A stretch of DNA of 39,857 nucleotides from positions 1-39,857 of the forward strand of contig JAGXBK010000008.1 in the NCBI GenBank assembly GCA_018971195.1, given 5' to 3'. Made by a program: the position numbers and the translations under genes. This document shows positions 1-10,085 of this stretch, in pieces. A model generated the notes under the pieces. The model did not search any database. It saw only the letters and a list, made by a program, of their open reading frames with translations, and was not told the origin of the DNA. Origin of the DNA: Betaproteobacteria bacterium. Its GTDB lineage: Bacteria; Pseudomonadota; Gammaproteobacteria; Burkholderiales; Casimicrobiaceae. Numbering within the stretch: position 1 is the first letter of the stretch; each line of letters opens with the position of its first letter.

Positions 1-16
1 CCTCCGGGAGCCCCTG

Positions 17-3000
17 ATGAGTCACTTTCTCGACCGCATCACCTTCTTCTCGCAGGCACACGAGGACTTCGCCGACGGCCACGGCCGCACGACCGGCGAA
101 GACCGCACCTGGGAGGATGCCTACCGCGGGCGCTGGCAGCACGACAAGATCGTGCGCAGCACGCACGGCACCAACTGCACCGGCTCGTGCTCGTGGAAGA
201 TCTACGTCAAGGGCGGCATCGTCACCTGGGAGACGCAGCAGACCGACTATCCGCGCACGCGTCCCGACCTGCCCAACCACGAGCCGCGAGGCTGCGCGCG
301 CGGAGCCTCGTACTCGTGGTACCTGTACAGCGCCAACCGGGTGAAGTACCCGATGGTGCGCGCGCGGTTGCTCAAGCATTGGCGCGCCGCCCTGGCCGTC
401 GCGAAGTCCCCGGTGGACGCCTGGGCGAGCATTGTCGAGAACGAGGAGGCTCGCGGCGGATGGGTCGTACAGCGTGGCCTCGGCGGGTTCGTACGCTCGA
501 CCTGGGACGAGGTGAACGAGCTGGTCGCCAGCGCGAACGTCTACACGATCAAGAAGCACGGTCCCGACCGCGTGATCGGCTTCTCGCCGATTCCGGCGAT
601 GAGCATGGTCAGCTACGCCGCGGGCAGCCGCTACCTGAGTCTGATCGGCGGCGTGTGCATGAGCTTCTACGACTGGTACTGCGACCTGCCGCCCTCCTCC
701 CCGCAAACCTGGGGCGAGCAGACCGACGTGCCGGAGAGCGCCGACTGGTACAACAGCACGTTCCTGATCGCCTGGGGCTCGAACGTGCCCCAGACCCGTA
801 CCCCAGACGCGCACTTCTTCACCGAGGTGCGCTACAAGGGCGCGAAGATCGTCGCGGTCACGCCCGATTACGCCGAGGTCAGCAAGCTCGCCGACCTGTG
901 GATCCATCCAAAGCAGGGCACCGACGCCGCGCTCGCGATGGCGATGGGCCACGTGATCCTGAAGGAGTTCTATTTCGGCGCGAACGGCCAGCCACGCTCG
1001 CCCTACTTCGACGATTACGCGCGGCGCTACACCGACCTTCCGCTGCTGGTCGAACTGAAGGAAACCACGCTGCCCGACGGTCGGCGGGCGTGGGTCCCCG
1101 ATCGCTACGTACGCGCCAGCGACTTCGCCGACCGCCTGGGACAGGACAACAACCCCGACTGGAAGACCGTCGCTTTCGACACCACCGGCAGGGTCGCGCT
1201 GCCCAACGGCTCGATCGGCTTCCGCTGGGGCCCCGACGGGCGTCCCGACGCGGGCCGCTGGAACCTCGAGGAGAAGGACGCGCGCGGCAGCTCCGAGGCG
1301 AAGCTCAAGCTGTCGGTGCTCGAGGATGGTACGCAGGCGAACGAGACGCTCGATGTCGCCTTCCCCTATTTCGGGGGTCTCGAGGTACCGCATTTCACCG
1401 CCAATGGGCAGGGCGGCGACGTGCGCGTGTGCAGGGCGCCGGCGGTGAGACTCACGCTGGGCAAGGCGGGCAGCAGCCGCGAGAGGCGGGTGGCGACGGT
1501 GTTCGACCTTCTCGCGGCGAACTACGGCGTCGCCCGCGGACTGCCAGGCGAGGCTGCCACGAGCTACGGCGACAACGTTCCCTACACGCCGGCGTGGCAG
1601 GAGGCGATCACCGGGGTCCCGCGCACGCAGGCGATTGCGGTCGCGCGGCAGTTCGCCGAAAACGCCGACAAGACGCATGGCAAGTCGATGGTGATCATCG
1701 GCGCGGCAATGAACCACTGGTACCACAGCGACATGAATTACCGCGCGATCATCAACATGCTGATGCTCTGCGGTTGCGTGGGCCAGAGCGGCGGCGGCTG
1801 GGCGCACTACGTCGGCCAGGAGAAGCTGCGGCCGCAGACCGGGTGGACAGCGCTCGCCTTCGCGCTGGACTGGATCCGCCCGCCGCGGCAGATGAACAGC
1901 ACGAGCTTCTTCTACGCGCACAGCGACCAGTGGCGCTACGAGAAGCTGGGCGTGGCCGAGATCCTCTCTCCGCTCGCCGACAAGGCTCGCTATCCAGGCG
2001 CGATGATCGACTACAACGTCCGCGCCGAGCGCATGGGCTGGCTGCCGAGCGCGCCGCAGCTGCAGATGAATCCGCTCGACGTCGTGCGCGCCGCGCAGGC
2101 CGCCGGCCAGGATCCGAAGGACTACGCGGTCCACGGCCTGAAGAGCGGCTCGCTGAAGCTGAGTTGCGGGGACCCGGATCATCCGGACAACTGGCCCCGC
2201 AACCTGTTCGTGTGGCGCTCGAACCTGCTGGGCTCCTCGGGCAAGGGCCACGAGTATTTCCTCAAGCACCTGCTCGGAACCCGCCATGGCGTGCAGGGAC
2301 AGGATCTTGGCGCCGGCAGCGACCCCGGCAATGCGAAGCCGCAGGAGGTGGTGTGGCACGCCGAGGCGCCGAAAGGCAAGCTCGACCTCCTGGTCACCCT
2401 CGATTTCCGGATGAGCACGACCTGCCTGTACTCGGACATCGTGCTGCCCACCGCCACCTGGTACGAGAAGAACGACCTCAACACCAGCGACATGCATCCG
2501 TTCATCCATCCGCTGTCGACGGCGGTGGACCCGGCGTGGCAGGCGAGGAGCGACTGGGAGATCTACAAGGGCTTCGCCAAGGCCTTCGGCGAAGTCTGCG
2601 TCGGGCACCTGGGCGCGGAGAAGGACCTGGTGCTGACGCCGCTGATGCACGACACCCCGGCGGAGCTCGCGCAGGCGCTCGACATCGCCGATTGGAAGAA
2701 GGGCGACTGCGACCTCGTGCCGGGCCGGACCGCGCCGCAGATCACGGTCGTCGAGCGCGACTACCCGAACGTCTACAAGCGCTACACGGCGCTGGGTCCG
2801 CTGATGGCCCGAGTCGGCAACGGCGGAAAGGGCATCGCCTGGAACACCGAGGACGAGGTGCGCTCGCTCGCCGAGCTGAACGGCACGGTCATCGACGAAG
2901 GCACGACGCAGGGACTGCCCCGCATCGACACCGACATCGACGCCTGCGAGGTCGTGATGATGCTCGCGCCCGAGACCAACGGCCACGTCGCGGTCAAGGC

Positions 3001-3823
3001 CTGGAACGCGCTGTCGAAGATCACCGGCCGCGAGCACGCGCACCTCGCGCTGCATCGCGAGGACGAGAAGATCCGCTTCCGCGACATCCAGGCGCAGCCG
3101 CGCAAGATCATCAGCTCGCCGACCTGGAGCGGTCTCGAGAGCGAGAAGGTCAGCTACAACGCCGGCTACACCAACGTTCACGAGCTGATCCCCTGGCGCA
3201 CGCTGTCCGGGCGCCAGCAGTTCTACCAGGACCACCGCTGGATGCGCGATTTCGGCGAGGGATTCGTCAGCTACCGGCCGCCGGTGGACCTGAAGGCGCT
3301 GGTGGAAGTCGCGGGCCGCAAGCCCAACGGTCACCCCGAGATGCCGCTCAACTTCATCACGCCGCACCAGAAATGGGGCATCCACTCGACCTACAGCGAC
3401 AACCTGCTGATGCTGACGCTGAATCGCGGCGGTCCGGTCATCTGGCTGTCCGAGGACGACGCCGCGAAAGGCGGCATCGAGGACAACGACTGGGTGGAGC
3501 TCTTCAACGCCAACGGCGCGATCGCCGCGCGCGCGGTGGTGAGCCAGCGGGTCAAGCCGGGGATGGTGATGATGTACCACGCCCAGGAAAAGACGATCAA
3601 CACCCCGGGCTCCGAGATCACCGGCGCGCGCGGCGGCATCCACAACTCGGTGACGCGGGTCGTGCTCAAGCCCACGCACATGATCGGCGGCTACGCGCAG
3701 CTCTCCTACGGGTTCAACTATTACGGCACGATCGGCACCAATCGCGACGAGTTCGTCCTGGTGCGCAAGATGGCCAAGGTCGACTGGCTGGACGACGAAC
3801 CGGCCGTCGCAGCCGACCAATAA
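17..3823 (+). CDS. narG: Respiratory nitrate reductase alpha subunit NarG
   Basis: Catalytic molybdenum subunit of the membrane-bound quinol:nitrate reductase, which reduces nitrate to nitrite on the cytoplasmic side. The 1268-aa length is close to the E. coli protein. The FS0 iron-sulfur ligands are visible as H50, C54, C58 (HGTNCTGSC) and C93. The molybdenum ligand is D223 in YCDLPPSSPQTWGEQ. All are shifted by one from E. coli H49/C53/C57/C92/D222. There is no Tat-type signal, as expected for NarG. The ATG at 17 has a GGGAG-like site just upstream. The promoter and any narK or narXL genes lie outside the window. It is the first gene of narGHJI, 13 nt ahead of narH. Identification is secure. 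Confidence 0.98.
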   Translation: MSHFLDRITFFSQAHEDFADGHGRTTGEDRTWEDAYRGRWQHDKIVRSTHGTNCTGSCSWKIYVKGGIVTWETQQTDYPRTRPDLPNHEPRGCARGASYSWYLYSANRVKYPMVRARLLKHWRAALAVAKSPVDAWASIVENEEARGGWVVQRGLGGFVRSTWDEVNELVASANVYTIKKHGPDRVIGFSPIPAMSMVSYAAGSRYLSLIGGVCMSFYDWYCDLPPSSPQTWGEQTDVPESADWYNSTFLIAWGSNVPQTRTPDAHFFTEVRYKGAKIVAVTPDYAEVSKLADLWIHPKQGTDAALAMAMGHVILKEFYFGANGQPRSPYFDDYARRYTDLPLLVELKETTLPDGRRAWVPDRYVRASDFADRLGQDNNPDWKTVAFDTTGRVALPNGSIGFRWGPDGRPDAGRWNLEEKDARGSSEAKLKLSVLEDGTQANETLDVAFPYFGGLEVPHFTANGQGGDVRVCRAPAVRLTLGKAGSSRERRVATVFDLLAANYGVARGLPGEAATSYGDNVPYTPAWQEAITGVPRTQAIAVARQFAENADKTHGKSMVIIGAAMNHWYHSDMNYRAIINMLMLCGCVGQSGGGWAHYVGQEKLRPQTGWTALAFALDWIRPPRQMNSTSFFYAHSDQWRYEKLGVAEILSPLADKARYPGAMIDYNVRAERMGWLPSAPQLQMNPLDVVRAAQAAGQDPKDYAVHGLKSGSLKLSCGDPDHPDNWPRNLFVWRSNLLGSSGKGHEYFLKHLLGTRHGVQGQDLGAGSDPGNAKPQEVVWHAEAPKGKLDLLVTLDFRMSTTCLYSDIVLPTATWYEKNDLNTSDMHPFIHPLSTAVDPAWQARSDWEIYKGFAKAFGEVCVGHLGAEKDLVLTPLMHDTPAELAQALDIADWKKGDCDLVPGRTAPQITVVERDYPNVYKRYTALGPLMARVGNGGKGIAWNTEDEVRSLAELNGTVIDEGTTQGLPRIDTDIDACEVVMMLAPETNGHVAVKAWNALSKITGREHAHLALHREDEKIRFRDIQAQPRKIISSPTWSGLESEKVSYNAGYTNVHELIPWRTLSGRQQFYQDHRWMRDFGEGFVSYRPPVDLKALVEVAGRKPNGHPEMPLNFITPHQKWGIHSTYSDNLLMLTLNRGGPVIWLSEDDAAKGGIEDNDWVELFNANGAIAARAVVSQRVKPGMVMMYHAQEKTINTPGSEITGARGGIHNSVTRVVLKPTHMIGGYAQLSYGFNYYGTIGTNRDEFVLVRKMAKVDWLDDEPAVAADQ

Positions 3824-3836
3824 CGGGAGATCGGCG

Positions 3837-5360
3837 ATGAAGATTCGTGCGCAGATCGGCATGGTGCTGAATCTCGACAAGTGCATCGGCTGCCATACCT
3901 GCTCGGTGACCTGCAAGAACGTCTGGACCAACCGGCCGGGGATGGAGTACGCGTGGTTCAACAACGTCGAGACCAAGCCCGGCATCGGCTACCCGAAGCA
4001 GTGGGAGAGCCAGGACAGGTGGAACGGCGGCTGGGTGCGCAACCCCGACGGCTCGATCGTTCCCAGGCAGGGCGGCAAGTGGAAGGTCCTGATGCGGATC
4101 TTCGCCAATCCCAACCTGCCGCAGATCGACGACTACTACGAGCCTTTCACTTTCGATTACGAGCACCTGCAGTCGGCGCCCGAGATGAAGGACGCGCCGA
4201 CGGCGCGCCCGCGCAGCCTGATCACCGGCGAGCGGATGGACAAGATCGTCTGGGGTCCGAACTGGGAGGAGATCCTCGGCGGAGAGTTCGCGAAGCGCAG
4301 CCGCGACGCGAACTTCGAGGAGGTGCAGAAGGACATTTACGGACAGTACGAGAACACCTTCATGATGTACCTGCCGCGCCTGTGCGAGCATTGCCTCAAC
4401 CCGACCTGCGTCGCGAGCTGCCCGTCGGGATCGATCTACAAGCGCGAGGAGGACGGGATCGTCCTGATCGACCAGGACAAGTGCCGCGGCTGGCGGATGT
4501 GCGTCTCGGGCTGCCCGTACAAGAAGATCTACTACAACTGGCAGAGCGGCAAGGCCGAGAAGTGCATCTTCTGCTATCCGCGGATCGAGGCCGGCCAGCC
4601 CACCGTGTGCTCGGAGACCTGCGTCGGGCGCATCCGCTACCTCGGCGTCCTGCTCTACGACGCCGATCGCATCGAGCAGGCGGCAAGCGTCGAGCGCGAC
4701 CGCGACCTTTACGAGGCCCAGCTCGGGGTATTCCTCGATCCCCACGATCCGAAGGTCATCGAGCAGGCGCTTCGCGACGGCGTGCCCGCCGCCTGGCTGG
4801 AAGCGGCGAAGGTCAGTCCGGTCTACAGGATGGCCGTCGAATGGAAGGTCGCACTGCCGCTGCATCCCGAGTACCGGACGCTGCCGATGGTCTGGTACGT
4901 GCCGCCGCTCTCTCCGATCACCTCCGCCGCCAATGCCGGGCAGATCGGCGCCAACGGCGAGATTCCCGAAGTCAGGCAGCTGCGCATCCCCGTGCAGTAC
5001 CTCGCCAATCTGCTGACCGCCGGCGACACGCTGCCGGTACTTCGCGCGCTCGAACGCATGCTGGCGATGCGCGCCTACCAGCGCGACAAGCATGTCGAGG
5101 GGCGCCAGAACCTCGAGGTGCTGGCCCAGGTCGGCCTGACCGCGGCCGAGGTCGAGGACATGTACAAGGTGATGGCGATCGCGAACTACGAGGATCGCTT
5201 CGTGATCCCGACCACGCATCGCGAGTACGCGGAGAACGCCTACGACCTGCGCGGCGGATGCGGATTCTCGTTCGGCAACGGCTGCTCGGACGGCGCGACG
5301 GAGACCAGCCTGTTCGGGGGAACGAAGAAGCGGACGATCCCGATCAAGGCGGCCGTATGA
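3837..5360 (+). CDS. narH: Respiratory nitrate reductase beta subunit NarH
   Basis: Electron-transfer subunit with four Fe-S clusters that carries electrons from NarI haems to NarG. The 507-aa protein has the expected four cysteine groups: CIGCHTCSVTC near the N-terminus, CEHCLNPTCVASC, CRGWRMCVSGC and CIFC. The Trp in CRGW replaces a cysteine and marks the [3Fe-4S] cluster typical of NarH. The start at 3837 follows a GGGAGA site. Its stop overlaps the narJ start (ATGA), so translation is probably coupled. No unusual residues were seen. Confidence 0.98.
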   Translation: MKIRAQIGMVLNLDKCIGCHTCSVTCKNVWTNRPGMEYAWFNNVETKPGIGYPKQWESQDRWNGGWVRNPDGSIVPRQGGKWKVLMRIFANPNLPQIDDYYEPFTFDYEHLQSAPEMKDAPTARPRSLITGERMDKIVWGPNWEEILGGEFAKRSRDANFEEVQKDIYGQYENTFMMYLPRLCEHCLNPTCVASCPSGSIYKREEDGIVLIDQDKCRGWRMCVSGCPYKKIYYNWQSGKAEKCIFCYPRIEAGQPTVCSETCVGRIRYLGVLLYDADRIEQAASVERDRDLYEAQLGVFLDPHDPKVIEQALRDGVPAAWLEAAKVSPVYRMAVEWKVALPLHPEYRTLPMVWYVPPLSPITSAANAGQIGANGEIPEVRQLRIPVQYLANLLTAGDTLPVLRALERMLAMRAYQRDKHVEGRQNLEVLAQVGLTAAEVEDMYKVMAIANYEDRFVIPTTHREYAENAYDLRGGCGFSFGNGCSDGATETSLFGGTKKRTIPIKAAV

Positions 5361-6082
5361 GCGGCGCAACGAAAGGAGCCGGCTTGGACCGTGACCATCG
5401 TCACCGCAGGATGCTGCGCGCGCTGTCGGCGCTGCTCCAGTATCCGGATGCGCGGCTGCGCTCGGCCCTGCCCGAGATCGCCGCAGCCCTCGACGGCGAG
5501 CGCGCGCTGCCGCGTTCGCGCAGCGCCGAGCTGGTCGCGCTCGCGCAGCGAATTGCCGCGGCGGATCCCTACGATGCCGAGGCCGACTACGTCGATACCT
5601 TCGACCGCGGCCGCGCGACGTCGCTGCAGGTGTTCGAGCACGTGCACGGCGATTCGCGCGAGCGCGGCGCGGCACTGGTCGACCTGCGAACGACGTACGA
5701 GCGGGCGGGACTGAGGCTCGCGCCGGACGAGATGCCCGATCACTTGCCGGTGATCCTGCAGTTCGCGTCGACCCAGCCCGAGCGCACGGCGCGCGAGTTC
5801 CTGGGCGAGCTCCTGCACGTGCTGCGCTCGATCTTCAGCGCGCTGGTCGCGAGGCAAAGTCCCTACGCATCGGTGCTCGCCGCGACGATCGAGGCCGCTG
5901 GCGGCAGCGCGGAGGCGGCGCCCGTCGCGGCGGAACCCGCGCTCGACGATGCCTGGGCCGAGCCGCCGGCTTTCGACGGCTGCAGCGTGCAGGGCCAGGC
6001 GCGGACGCGGGGGCTGACTCGCGAGCCGCAGCCGATCCAGTTCGTCCGCAAGCCGTCGCTTTCGGAAGGAGTCAAGGCATGA
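5357..6082 (+). CDS. narJ: Nitrate reductase molybdenum cofactor assembly chaperone NarJ
   Basis: System-specific chaperone (TorD/NarJ family) needed for cofactor insertion and maturation of NarGH before membrane attachment; not part of the final enzyme. The predicted protein is 241 aa and largely helical. It carries family features such as LLQYPDARLR near the N-terminus, YVDTFDR and a central EHVHGDSRERG segment. The ATG at 5357 overlaps the narH stop and is preferred to in-frame upstream sequence, which lies inside narH. The last 50 or so residues are rich in Ala, Pro and Glu and look poorly ordered. The 3' end overlaps narI by ATGA. Confidence 0.95.
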   Translation: MSGATKGAGLDRDHRHRRMLRALSALLQYPDARLRSALPEIAAALDGERALPRSRSAELVALAQRIAAADPYDAEADYVDTFDRGRATSLQVFEHVHGDSRERGAALVDLRTTYERAGLRLAPDEMPDHLPVILQFASTQPERTAREFLGELLHVLRSIFSALVARQSPYASVLAATIEAAGGSAEAAPVAAEPALDDAWAEPPAFDGCSVQGQARTRGLTREPQPIQFVRKPSLSEGVKA

Positions 6083-6798
6083 CCGGCTGGCTCGACACCC
6101 TGCTCTTCGGCTACTACCCGTACCTCTGCCTGACGGTATTCCTGCTCGGGAGCCTGATCCGCTTCGACCGCGACCAGTACACCTGGAAGAGCGATTCCTC
6201 GCAACTGTTGCGTCGCGGGCAGCTGCAATGGGGCAGCAACCTGTTCCACGCCGGGGTGCTGTTCCTGTTCTTCGGGCACGCCTTCGGCATGCTCACGCCG
6301 CACGCGGTCTACGAGCCTTTCATCGGGGCAGGCTCGAAGCAGCTCCTGGCGATGGTGTCGGGCGGCATCGCCGGCATCCTCGCGTTCATCGGCGCCACCC
6401 TGCTGATCCACCGACGACTGTTCGATCCGCGGATCCGCAAGACCTCGAAGACCAGCGACATCGTGATCCTCGAGCTCATTTGGCTGCAGCTCGCCCTCGG
6501 GCTCGCGACGATCCCGCTGTCCGGCCAGCACCTCGACGGCTCGATGATGCTGCTGCTGGCCGGCTGGGCGCAGCGCATCGTCACCTTCCGTTCCGGCGCG
6601 GTGGAGCTGATCGCGGGCGCGAGCTGGGTGTTCAAGGCGCACATGTTCCTCGGGATGACGATCTTCCTGGTGTTTCCGTTCACGCGGCTGGTCCACGTGT
6701 GGAGCGGCTTCGGGACGCTGGCCTACGTGCTGCGACCTTACCAGCTGGTGCGCAGCCGGCGTGTCGGAATGCCGCGCAGCCGGAGCGCCGCGCCGTGA
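6079..6798 (+). CDS. narI: Respiratory nitrate reductase gamma subunit NarI (cytochrome b)
   Basis: Membrane di-haem cytochrome b that oxidises quinol and anchors NarGH. The 239-aa protein has about five hydrophobic segments. The haem ligands can be placed at H57, H67, H188 and H206, each one residue on from E. coli H56, H66, H187 and H205, with the spacing fully kept. The start overlaps the narJ stop (ATGA). It ends the operon, and the next gene (6884) is convergent. Identification is secure. Confidence 0.97.
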   Translation: MTGWLDTLLFGYYPYLCLTVFLLGSLIRFDRDQYTWKSDSSQLLRRGQLQWGSNLFHAGVLFLFFGHAFGMLTPHAVYEPFIGAGSKQLLAMVSGGIAGILAFIGATLLIHRRLFDPRIRKTSKTSDIVILELIWLQLALGLATIPLSGQHLDGSMMLLLAGWAQRIVTFRSGAVELIAGASWVFKAHMFLGMTIFLVFPFTRLVHVWSGFGTLAYVLRPYQLVRSRRVGMPRSRSAAP

Positions 6799-6883
6799 TC
6801 AACTGCGATCGTATCGGCAATCGGGCGTTCGTCACCGCACTGCGGCAGTACCTTCAGCGGCTGGCAGACGCCGCGGTGTCCCC

Positions 6884-8620
6884 TCACGGCGGTCCCTGGG
6901 CCCTGAGCCGCGCCACTTGCAGCGCTGGTCGCTGCACGTAGAGCACCAGCGTTCCGAACGTCCGCGTCGCCGTGTATCGCGATCCCAGGACCGGATCCGC
7001 AGCGGAGAGGTCGCGGACGTCGACGAAGATCGCGGGCGGGCCTCCCCGCAACTCGATGTCAGCCGCCTGCCGCAGCCAGGGCGAGCGTGCGTGCTGCATG
7101 CGCGCGAACGCAAGGTCGGCGGAACGGTGGTCGTAGAGCACCAGTCGCTTTCCCAGGTAATACGCAAGCGCCGAATGATCGCTGAAGCGCTGGAACAGCC
7201 CGACCGGTCTGCCCGGATAGTGCAGATCGACGTAACGGACGGCGTCGCGCGCGCTCAGGCCGGGCTGATCGTGGACGATCGCCCAGGCCGCGCCGGCGAC
7301 GAGAGGAGCCGACATCAGCGCAAAGCCGCCGATGATCAGCGCCTCGCTCCTCGTCGCGAACCCGGCCGTCGCGATCACCGCGAGTCCGGCGGCGACGAGG
7401 CAAGCGATCTGCATTGGACGCCACGCATCCGGTACGGGTCCGATCCCCGGCTCGGCGCGATGCAGGTACCAGGCCGCAGCGGCCAGCGCGATGGCCGTGG
7501 CTGCGCCGGCCACGACGGCGAGCCCCCTGCGCCGCTCGTTCGCGCGTTCCCACAGCAGCGGCAGACGCAGCGCGATCAGCGTAGCCGCGGCGGGCAGCGC
7601 CTGGACGACGTAGTAGTTCGCCTTTGCCCGCGACAGCGTGTAGAAGCCGACGACGACCAGCACCCAGACGACGCAGAAGCGGGCGAACGTTTCGTCCCGC
7701 GGCAACGATGACCGCTCGCCGCCGGTCGCGACGGAGCATTGCCTCGCGACGAGCAGCGGCGCGACGACGATCCAGGGGAAGGCCATCGCCCAGAACCGCG
7801 GCAAGTAGTACCACCAGGCACCGGCGTAGTAGTCATCGGGTTGCCTCAACCCCAGGAAGCGCAGCAGCTGCTCGTTCACGATGTAGAACCACGCGAAACC
7901 GGGCTGCTCCAGCGCGGCCACCGCGTGCCAGGGCACGGCGATCACCGCGAACAGCGCGATGCCCCACGCATCCACGCCCAGGCGCAGTGGCTCGCCGCGG
8001 CGGCGCTCCCACAGCGCGAAGGCGCCGACGATCAGTCCCGCGAGCACCAGCGCGACCAGGCCCTTGGCAAGCACGGCGAGCGCGAGCGCCGCATAGCCGA
8101 GACGCAGCCATCGCCGGCTCGCGCCGGACCGCCAGGCCTGCCAGGCGAGCAAGGCAACCGCAAGGCACAGCGTGAACAGCATGTCGAAGACCAGCGTACG
8201 GCCGATGACGACCACACCCGCCGAGGTTCCCAGCACGACTGCCGCCCGCAGTCCGGCGTCGCGCCCGGCCGCCCGCGCCGTCGCCAGCCCCGTCACCAGC
8301 ACCGTCGCCAGCCCGGCAAGCGCAGGAACGAGCCGGACCGCCCATTCACCGTTGCCGAAGGCGCGCAGCGACAACGCGACCAGCCAGTACAGGAGCGGCG
8401 GCTTGTCGGGGTACGGCAGACCTGCAACCTGCGGAACGATCCAGCCTCCGCCCTGCGCCATCGCCGAAGCGATGGCCGCGTAGAGGCCCTCGTTGTTGTC
8501 GAGCAGGCCATAGCTGCCCAACCCCGCCAGCATGTACGCGGTGCACAACGCCGCGGCTGCCGCAACGCCATAAATAGTGCATCCGCCGCCACGCGGGTGA
8601 ACCGTCCTGGACGACGACAT
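6884..8620 (-). CDS. ArnT/PMT-like membrane glycosyltransferase (GT83-type)
   Basis: Predicted polytopic membrane glycosyltransferase that uses a polyprenyl-phosphate-linked sugar. The ATG at 8620 gives 578 aa. The N-terminal signature is typical of the ArnT/PMT (GT-C) group: [10 protein letters not shown] followed by [12 protein letters not shown] in the first periplasmic loop. Many hydrophobic helices follow, with a soluble C-terminal domain. The sequence upstream of 8620 in this frame is Arg-rich and lacks family similarity, so I did not extend it. It stands alone between two + strand operons. The acceptor (lipid A, another glycan or protein) cannot be told from the sequence. No strong Shine-Dalgarno site precedes the ATG, so the start is less certain than the family. 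Confidence 0.82.
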   Translation of the reverse strand: MSSSRTVHPRGGGCTIYGVAAAAALCTAYMLAGLGSYGLLDNNEGLYAAIASAMAQGGGWIVPQVAGLPYPDKPPLLYWLVALSLRAFGNGEWAVRLVPALAGLATVLVTGLATARAAGRDAGLRAAVVLGTSAGVVVIGRTLVFDMLFTLCLAVALLAWQAWRSGASRRWLRLGYAALALAVLAKGLVALVLAGLIVGAFALWERRRGEPLRLGVDAWGIALFAVIAVPWHAVAALEQPGFAWFYIVNEQLLRFLGLRQPDDYYAGAWWYYLPRFWAMAFPWIVVAPLLVARQCSVATGGERSSLPRDETFARFCVVWVLVVVGFYTLSRAKANYYVVQALPAAATLIALRLPLLWERANERRRGLAVVAGAATAIALAAAAWYLHRAEPGIGPVPDAWRPMQIACLVAAGLAVIATAGFATRSEALIIGGFALMSAPLVAGAAWAIVHDQPGLSARDAVRYVDLHYPGRPVGLFQRFSDHSALAYYLGKRLVLYDHRSADLAFARMQHARSPWLRQAADIELRGGPPAIFVDVRDLSAADPVLGSRYTATRTFGTLVLYVQRPALQVARLRAQGPP

Positions 8621-8649
8621 GTCGAAGCCGATCCGATGGTAAGCTTCGC

Positions 8650-8681
8650 ATTTTATCTTGCCGACCGCGGCGCAGCCGCGG
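8650..8681 (-). promoter_or_regulatory. Possible promoter region of the glycosyltransferase gene
   Basis: Read on the - strand, TAAAAT at 8655-8650 is an isolated AT-rich hexamer that could serve as a -10 box about 30 nt before the ATG. Just upstream (8665-8681) lies a perfect inverted repeat with 7-bp arms (CCGCGGC/GCCGCGG) and a 3-nt loop. No good -35 box is seen. This is a weak prediction. Confidence 0.3.
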
Positions 8682-8718
8682 CGGCGCGCGTAACCGTCGG
8701 TGGCATGGAGACGACCGG

Positions 8719-8732
8719 GGTTGCGCACAACC
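8719..8732. repeat. 14-nt palindrome next to the binding-protein start
   Basis: GGTTG-CGCA-CAACC is a perfect inverted repeat 13 nt ahead of the ATG at 8746, overlapping the likely ribosome-binding region. It could be a small operator or a weak RNA hairpin. The spacing fits a TTG-N4-CAA half-site pair, but nothing else supports a specific regulator. Confidence 0.3.
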
Positions 8733-8745
8733 TTTGGGGGCTCCC

Positions 8746-9960
8746 ATGAATCGCTACCTGTCCAGACTGTCCCTCGCTGCCGCGCTCGCTTTTGCGTGCG
8801 CCGCACTTACGTTCGCGGCCCCGGCGGGCGCCGCGATCACCCTCGGTGCGTCGGTCCAGCTCTCGGGCGGGCTCGCCAACACCGGCCGCTATTACCGCGA
8901 CGGCTACGAGTTCGCGATCGACCAGATCAACAAGGCGGGCGGAGTCAAGGTCGGCGGCAAGCAGGAACAGCTGGCGCTGAAGATCCTCGACAACCAGTCC
9001 GACAACAACCTCGCGGTCCGCCAGTACACGCAACTGATCACCGCCGACAAGATCGGCCTGCTGCTCGGGCCCTTCGCGAGCGACGCGGTGCTCGCGACCT
9101 CTTCGGTGGCCGAGAAGTACGAAGTGCCGATGATCCAGGGTGGCGGCGCGTCGGACCAGATCTTCAGCCGCGGCTACAAGTACATCTTCGGCACGCTGCC
9201 GGTGGCGAGCAAGTATTTCGAGAGCACGATCGATGCAATGGGCAAGCTCACGCCCGCGCCTAAGACTGCGGCGCTCCTGTTCGCCGACGACGCCTTCGAC
9301 GTCGCGGTCGCCGACGGCACGCGCAAGCTGCTGCAGAAGGCCGGCCTCAAGATCGTCCTCGACGAGCGCTACAGCAGCAATGCATCGGACTTCTCGTCGC
9401 TGCTGTCGCGAATCAAGTCGGACCAGCCCGACGCCGTGCTGGTCTCGGGCCACGAGACCGAGGTCCTGAACTTCATCCGCCAGGCCAAGAGCCTCGGCGT
9501 CAGTCCGCACTTCTACAGCTTCACCGTCGGCGTTCCCAGCGCGGACTTCCGCAAGGCGCTGGGCAAGGACGCCGACTACGCTTTCGGAATGACGTCGTGG
9601 CTGCCGTCCGCAGCGGAGAAGGATGCGTGGTTCGGCGATGCCGACAAGTTCGCCGCCGCCTGGCATCAGCGCTTCGGCTACGAGCCCGACTATCATGCGG
9701 CCTCCGCGGTCGCCGACGTCGAGGCCTACGCCAAGGCCATCGAGGCCGCGGGATCGACCGACCCGAAGAAGCTGCGCGACGCGATCGCGCACCTCGACTT
9801 CCCGTCGCTCTACGGCCGCATCCGCTTCGACGCAGTGGGCCAGATCAGCCTGCCGCAGACGGTGATCCAGGTGCAGAACGGCAAGGTGGTGCCGATCTAC
9901 GGTGCCACCGGATTCATCGGCAAGGCGCTCTACCCGATGCCGGCGTGGAGCAAGCGCTGA
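8746..9960 (+). CDS. Periplasmic branched-chain amino acid/amide-type binding protein (LivK-like)
   Basis: Type I periplasmic substrate-binding protein of a Liv/HAAT ABC transporter. The ATG at 8746 gives 404 aa with a clear Sec signal peptide, a hydrophobic core ending in AAPAGA before [13 protein letters not shown], the usual first strand of this family. A G-rich stretch (TTTGGGGG) precedes the start, so the ATG 12 nt upstream was not chosen. The fold is followed by [13 protein letters not shown] and [18 protein letters not shown], typical of amide/urea/aromatic-acid binders as well as amino-acid binders. The ligand is unknown. It leads a five-gene transporter operon. A strong hairpin after it may raise its yield relative to the permeases. 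Confidence 0.9.
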   Translation: MNRYLSRLSLAAALAFACAALTFAAPAGAAITLGASVQLSGGLANTGRYYRDGYEFAIDQINKAGGVKVGGKQEQLALKILDNQSDNNLAVRQYTQLITADKIGLLLGPFASDAVLATSSVAEKYEVPMIQGGGASDQIFSRGYKYIFGTLPVASKYFESTIDAMGKLTPAPKTAALLFADDAFDVAVADGTRKLLQKAGLKIVLDERYSSNASDFSSLLSRIKSDQPDAVLVSGHETEVLNFIRQAKSLGVSPHFYSFTVGVPSADFRKALGKDADYAFGMTSWLPSAAEKDAWFGDADKFAAAWHQRFGYEPDYHAASAVADVEAYAKAIEAAGSTDPKKLRDAIAHLDFPSLYGRIRFDAVGQISLPQTVIQVQNGKVVPIYGATGFIGKALYPMPAWSKR

Positions 9961-10006
9961 AGCCTCCCGTCGAGCCGCAGGGCCGGACGCCTCGGCCGGC
10001 CCGCAG

Positions 10007-10037
10007 CGATGCGCCCCGCCCCCTGCGGGGTGCATCG
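10007..10037 (+). repeat. Strong intercistronic hairpin between livK-like and livH-like genes
   Basis: A 13-bp stem (10007-10019 with 10025-10037, one G-U pair) with a 5-nt loop lies in the 125-nt gap after the binding-protein gene. No T-run follows, so it is unlikely to be a full intrinsic terminator. In many ABC operons such hairpins stabilise the binding-protein mRNA against 3' exonucleases and reduce downstream expression; that role is inferred here. Confidence 0.65.
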
Positions 10038-10085
10038 ACAGGCGTGATCGCCCGGCTCCCGCGCGGCTGAGCGCAGCACCACCCC

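Noticed and set aside
187-3840. Very long open frame within narG in another + strand frame, and similar long frames opposite other genes (for example 3714-5675 and 23648-26080 on the - strand)
   Set aside because: They are Arg/Ala/Pro-rich shadows of high-GC coding sequence, lack recognisable motifs and overlap genes with secure identity.
6871-6892. Imperfect hairpin at the narI/glycosyltransferase junction as terminator
   Set aside because: It has a mismatch in an 8-bp stem, no T-run and overlaps the glycosyltransferase stop codon; too weak to annotate.
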